Positions 10,465-12,105 of a DNA stretch of 12,105 nucleotides are shown here, piece after piece; the stretch's first letter is position 1; every line of letters begins with the position of its first letter. Under the pieces are notes generated by a model. The model was not told where the DNA came from and did no database searches. It saw nothing but the letters and a program-made list of their open reading frames with translations. The translations under genes and the position numbers were made by a program. The stretch lies in NCBI GenBank assembly GCA_030668565.1, contig DAOVFD010000023.1, positions 1 to 12,105 on the forward strand, in the 5' to 3' direction. This DNA comes from Microcaldota archaeon. GTDB taxonomy: Archaea; Micrarchaeota; Micrarchaeia; Anstonellales; Bilamarchaeaceae.

Positions 10465-12105
10465 ATGAGGCAGGGTAAGAAACCAGAAAAGAGCGTCAGC
10501 AGGAATACCACAAAAAATCGTAAGAGTGTAAATGCTGTTTTCGATGAGTTCTTTTGTAAAGACGACAAGCCACGTCCAACACCTGGAGCACAAAAACTGG
10601 AATACGCAAAAACCGAACTTGCATCTGCTGCCATCAAGGAAAGAATAAGTGAAACGTTCAGGAAGACCCATTTTGCAGAGGGAAAAAAAGAGATAAAGGA
10701 AATACCATTCGAGGGGGGACGCTTCAAGATAGTAAGAAAGTTGTCTTCCGAGGAAAATATAGCTGGCGATGTGTATCTAGCTGAAAAAATAACAACTAAA
10801 AATGGAAAGGAGTATCCTGGAGAGCTTGTAGTGCTCAAGATGCTAAAGAACGAAGAGGAGATATTGAAGAATCTGGAGCTTGATGCTGCCGGAAGGGAGT
10901 ACCTAATCAAAAGATTGTTCATGGAAGCTGGAATGGAAATTAATAACCTGAATAGATTAAACCATCTCAACATTGTCTCATCAACCGGAGACATTGTTCT
11001 GTTTTATCCGGACGGAAAGGAAAGCAGAACAGAAAATGCAAGACTTGTTTCCCAGATGGAATATATCCCACATGCAATAAATGATTATCTTTGGTCTGTA
11101 GAAGGTGAAACCAGATTAACAAATGATGTTCTGGAAGCAGGAATACAAATACTTGATGCAATATCGTATCTTGAGGATTACAGAAGCGAAGAAGCACCAC
11201 AGGGTCTTGTTCACAACGATTTCAAACTCGGAAATATGGGGGCTGTCCTAAAAGACGGCAAACTTGTGGTGAAAATGCTTGACCTTGATAGCATAAGGCC
11301 CATAGCCAAACTGGTAAGCGCAAGGAAGGAAATGAAATACAGTCCTGACCACTGCGATCCTGAAGAATTTATGGAGTTTCACAACAACGAGATTACTACT
11401 AATGTGAAGCCTGCAGAGACAATTTATCCATTAGGTATGGCATTACTCTATTCAATCGCCGAAAGGATGTGTGTACCGCTCGATAACAGGAAATTGATAG
11501 TTATCGGGCAAGCGTATCGTGAAGAGGTGGAGTCGGTACCGACCGTAAGGAGTACATTGATACCCGGGCTTAGTGAAACTATAGAAAGAACGACACGTGT
11601 TTCCGTTATAGACCCAGAACGTCTTAAGAAAAGTCTTGAAGAGGCAAGGGAAATTGACGAATGCAACCTGATAAGAGTTTATCTTGCAAATGAGAAAAGA
11701 GGAAAGGCCTTGGGAAGGGCTTCTGAAACTCCTCCTGAAATAGAGAAATTACTCGAAAAGTATGAGTATGTAATCAAGGCAGATATAGAACCAGAGATAA
11801 AGAGAGAAACGAAATGGGCCGGCGATAGAAGGCTTTCGTTTGATGAAATAGAGAAAATGTCACAGAATGTCATTGTTGAACATTTCAAAAGACTTCTTTC
11901 AGATTTCAAAGCGGACAAGAGAGTGGAAGATAGATGCAATGCAGAAAACGAACATGAAAAAATTATGTTTGGAATAGAATACAATGTCAGGAGATTGACA
12001 GAAGAATATGCAAGAAACAATTACAGATGGTACCTAAGCGCCCAGTCGCATTTCTCCAAATCGTATAAATGGCATGACGCACTGAACGGCATGTTAATTG
12101 AAATT
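10465..12105 (+). CDS. Divergent eukaryotic-like protein kinase, 3' end outside window
   Basis: An open frame of 547 codons runs without a stop to the window edge. After about 85 basic residues comes a kinase fold. GRFKIVRKLSSEENIAGDVY (starting near 84) corresponds to the nucleotide loop, though with few glycines, and Lys125 in VVLKML is the ATP-binding lysine. Glu158 in EINNLNRLNHLNIV is the helix-C partner. The catalytic loop is HNDFKLGN (250-257) with base Asp252, Lys254 and Asn257. The metal-binding DFG is DLD (273-275). TIYPLGMALLY (319-329) matches helix F, but the usual Asp is Thr. The key catalytic residues are therefore present and activity on Ser/Thr is plausible. Residues beyond about 370 are charged, helix-rich and unrecognised. 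It follows argF but has its own promoter. It could also be a small-molecule kinase of the same superfamily. Confidence 0.82.
   Translation, partial: MRQGKKPEKSVSRNTTKNRKSVNAVFDEFFCKDDKPRPTPGAQKLEYAKTELASAAIKERISETFRKTHFAEGKKEIKEIPFEGGRFKIVRKLSSEENIAGDVYLAEKITTKNGKEYPGELVVLKMLKNEEEILKNLELDAAGREYLIKRLFMEAGMEINNLNRLNHLNIVSSTGDIVLFYPDGKESRTENARLVSQMEYIPHAINDYLWSVEGETRLTNDVLEAGIQILDAISYLEDYRSEEAPQGLVHNDFKLGNMGAVLKDGKLVVKMLDLDSIRPIAKLVSARKEMKYSPDHCDPEEFMEFHNNEITTNVKPAETIYPLGMALLYSIAERMCVPLDNRKLIVIGQAYREEVESVPTVRSTLIPGLSETIERTTRVSVIDPERLKKSLEEAREIDECNLIRVYLANEKRGKALGRASETPPEIEKLLEKYEYVIKADIEPEIKRETKWAGDRRLSFDEIEKMSQNVIVEHFKRLLSDFKADKRVEDRCNAENEHEKIMFGIEYNVRRLTEEYARNNYRWYLSAQSHFSKSYKWHDALNGMLIEI

Noticed and set aside
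10350..10994. Minus-strand 214-codon frame opposite the kinase-like gene
   Set aside because: The plus strand has a much longer frame with kinase motifs. The minus-strand Ser/Phe/Leu-rich composition is typical of an antisense shadow.
1..12105. CRISPR arrays, tRNA or rRNA genes, insertion sequences, defence or toxin-antitoxin systems
   Set aside because: I looked for regularly spaced repeats, cloverleaf-like segments, transposase motifs and paired small genes and saw none; the only repeats are the two direct-repeat pairs and the short palindromes listed.

Overview
The window is archaeal. The evidence is a PCNA sliding-clamp start, a threonyl-tRNA synthetase with the archaeal D-Tyr-deacylase-like editing domain, uS10 followed by a Mut7-C/zinc-ribbon protein, a thiolase of the archaeal mevalonate type, an intramembrane site-2 protease, and promoters with TATA boxes about 25-30 bp before starts. 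Gene packing is tight: stop codons overlap or abut at two convergent junctions. The DNA is moderately AT-rich. A euryarchaeal or DPANN-type lineage is plausible, but I cannot place it more precisely.

Layout. On the minus strand at the left edge are the N-terminus of PCNA (cut by the window), a free-standing LAGLIDADG homing endonuclease and an Lrp/AsnC regulator. The endonuclease region carries two direct-repeat pairs: a 17-bp pair spanning the gene, with one copy holding its stop codon, and an 18-bp pair that duplicates its promoter/start region. Divergent from lrp is a plus-strand run of thiolase, thrS and an unrecognised 559-residue protein with an extremely lysine/arginine-rich tail. This run meets the minus-strand site-2 protease tail to tail.

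Divergent from the protease is a plus-strand pair, a pyruvoyl AdoMet-decarboxylase-family enzyme and a small two-helix membrane protein. It abuts the minus-strand pair uS10 and Mut7-C. Divergent from uS10 are argF (ornithine carbamoyltransferase) and then a long open frame running off the right edge, which reads as a divergent eukaryotic-like protein kinase.

Most genes are housekeeping: replication, translation, lipid precursor, arginine and polyamine metabolism. The less ordinary parts are the endonuclease insertion with its repeats, the basic-tailed unknown protein and the leaderless kinase gene. I see no CRISPR array, tRNA, rRNA, insertion sequence or defence island, and no gene-free stretch over 300 bases.
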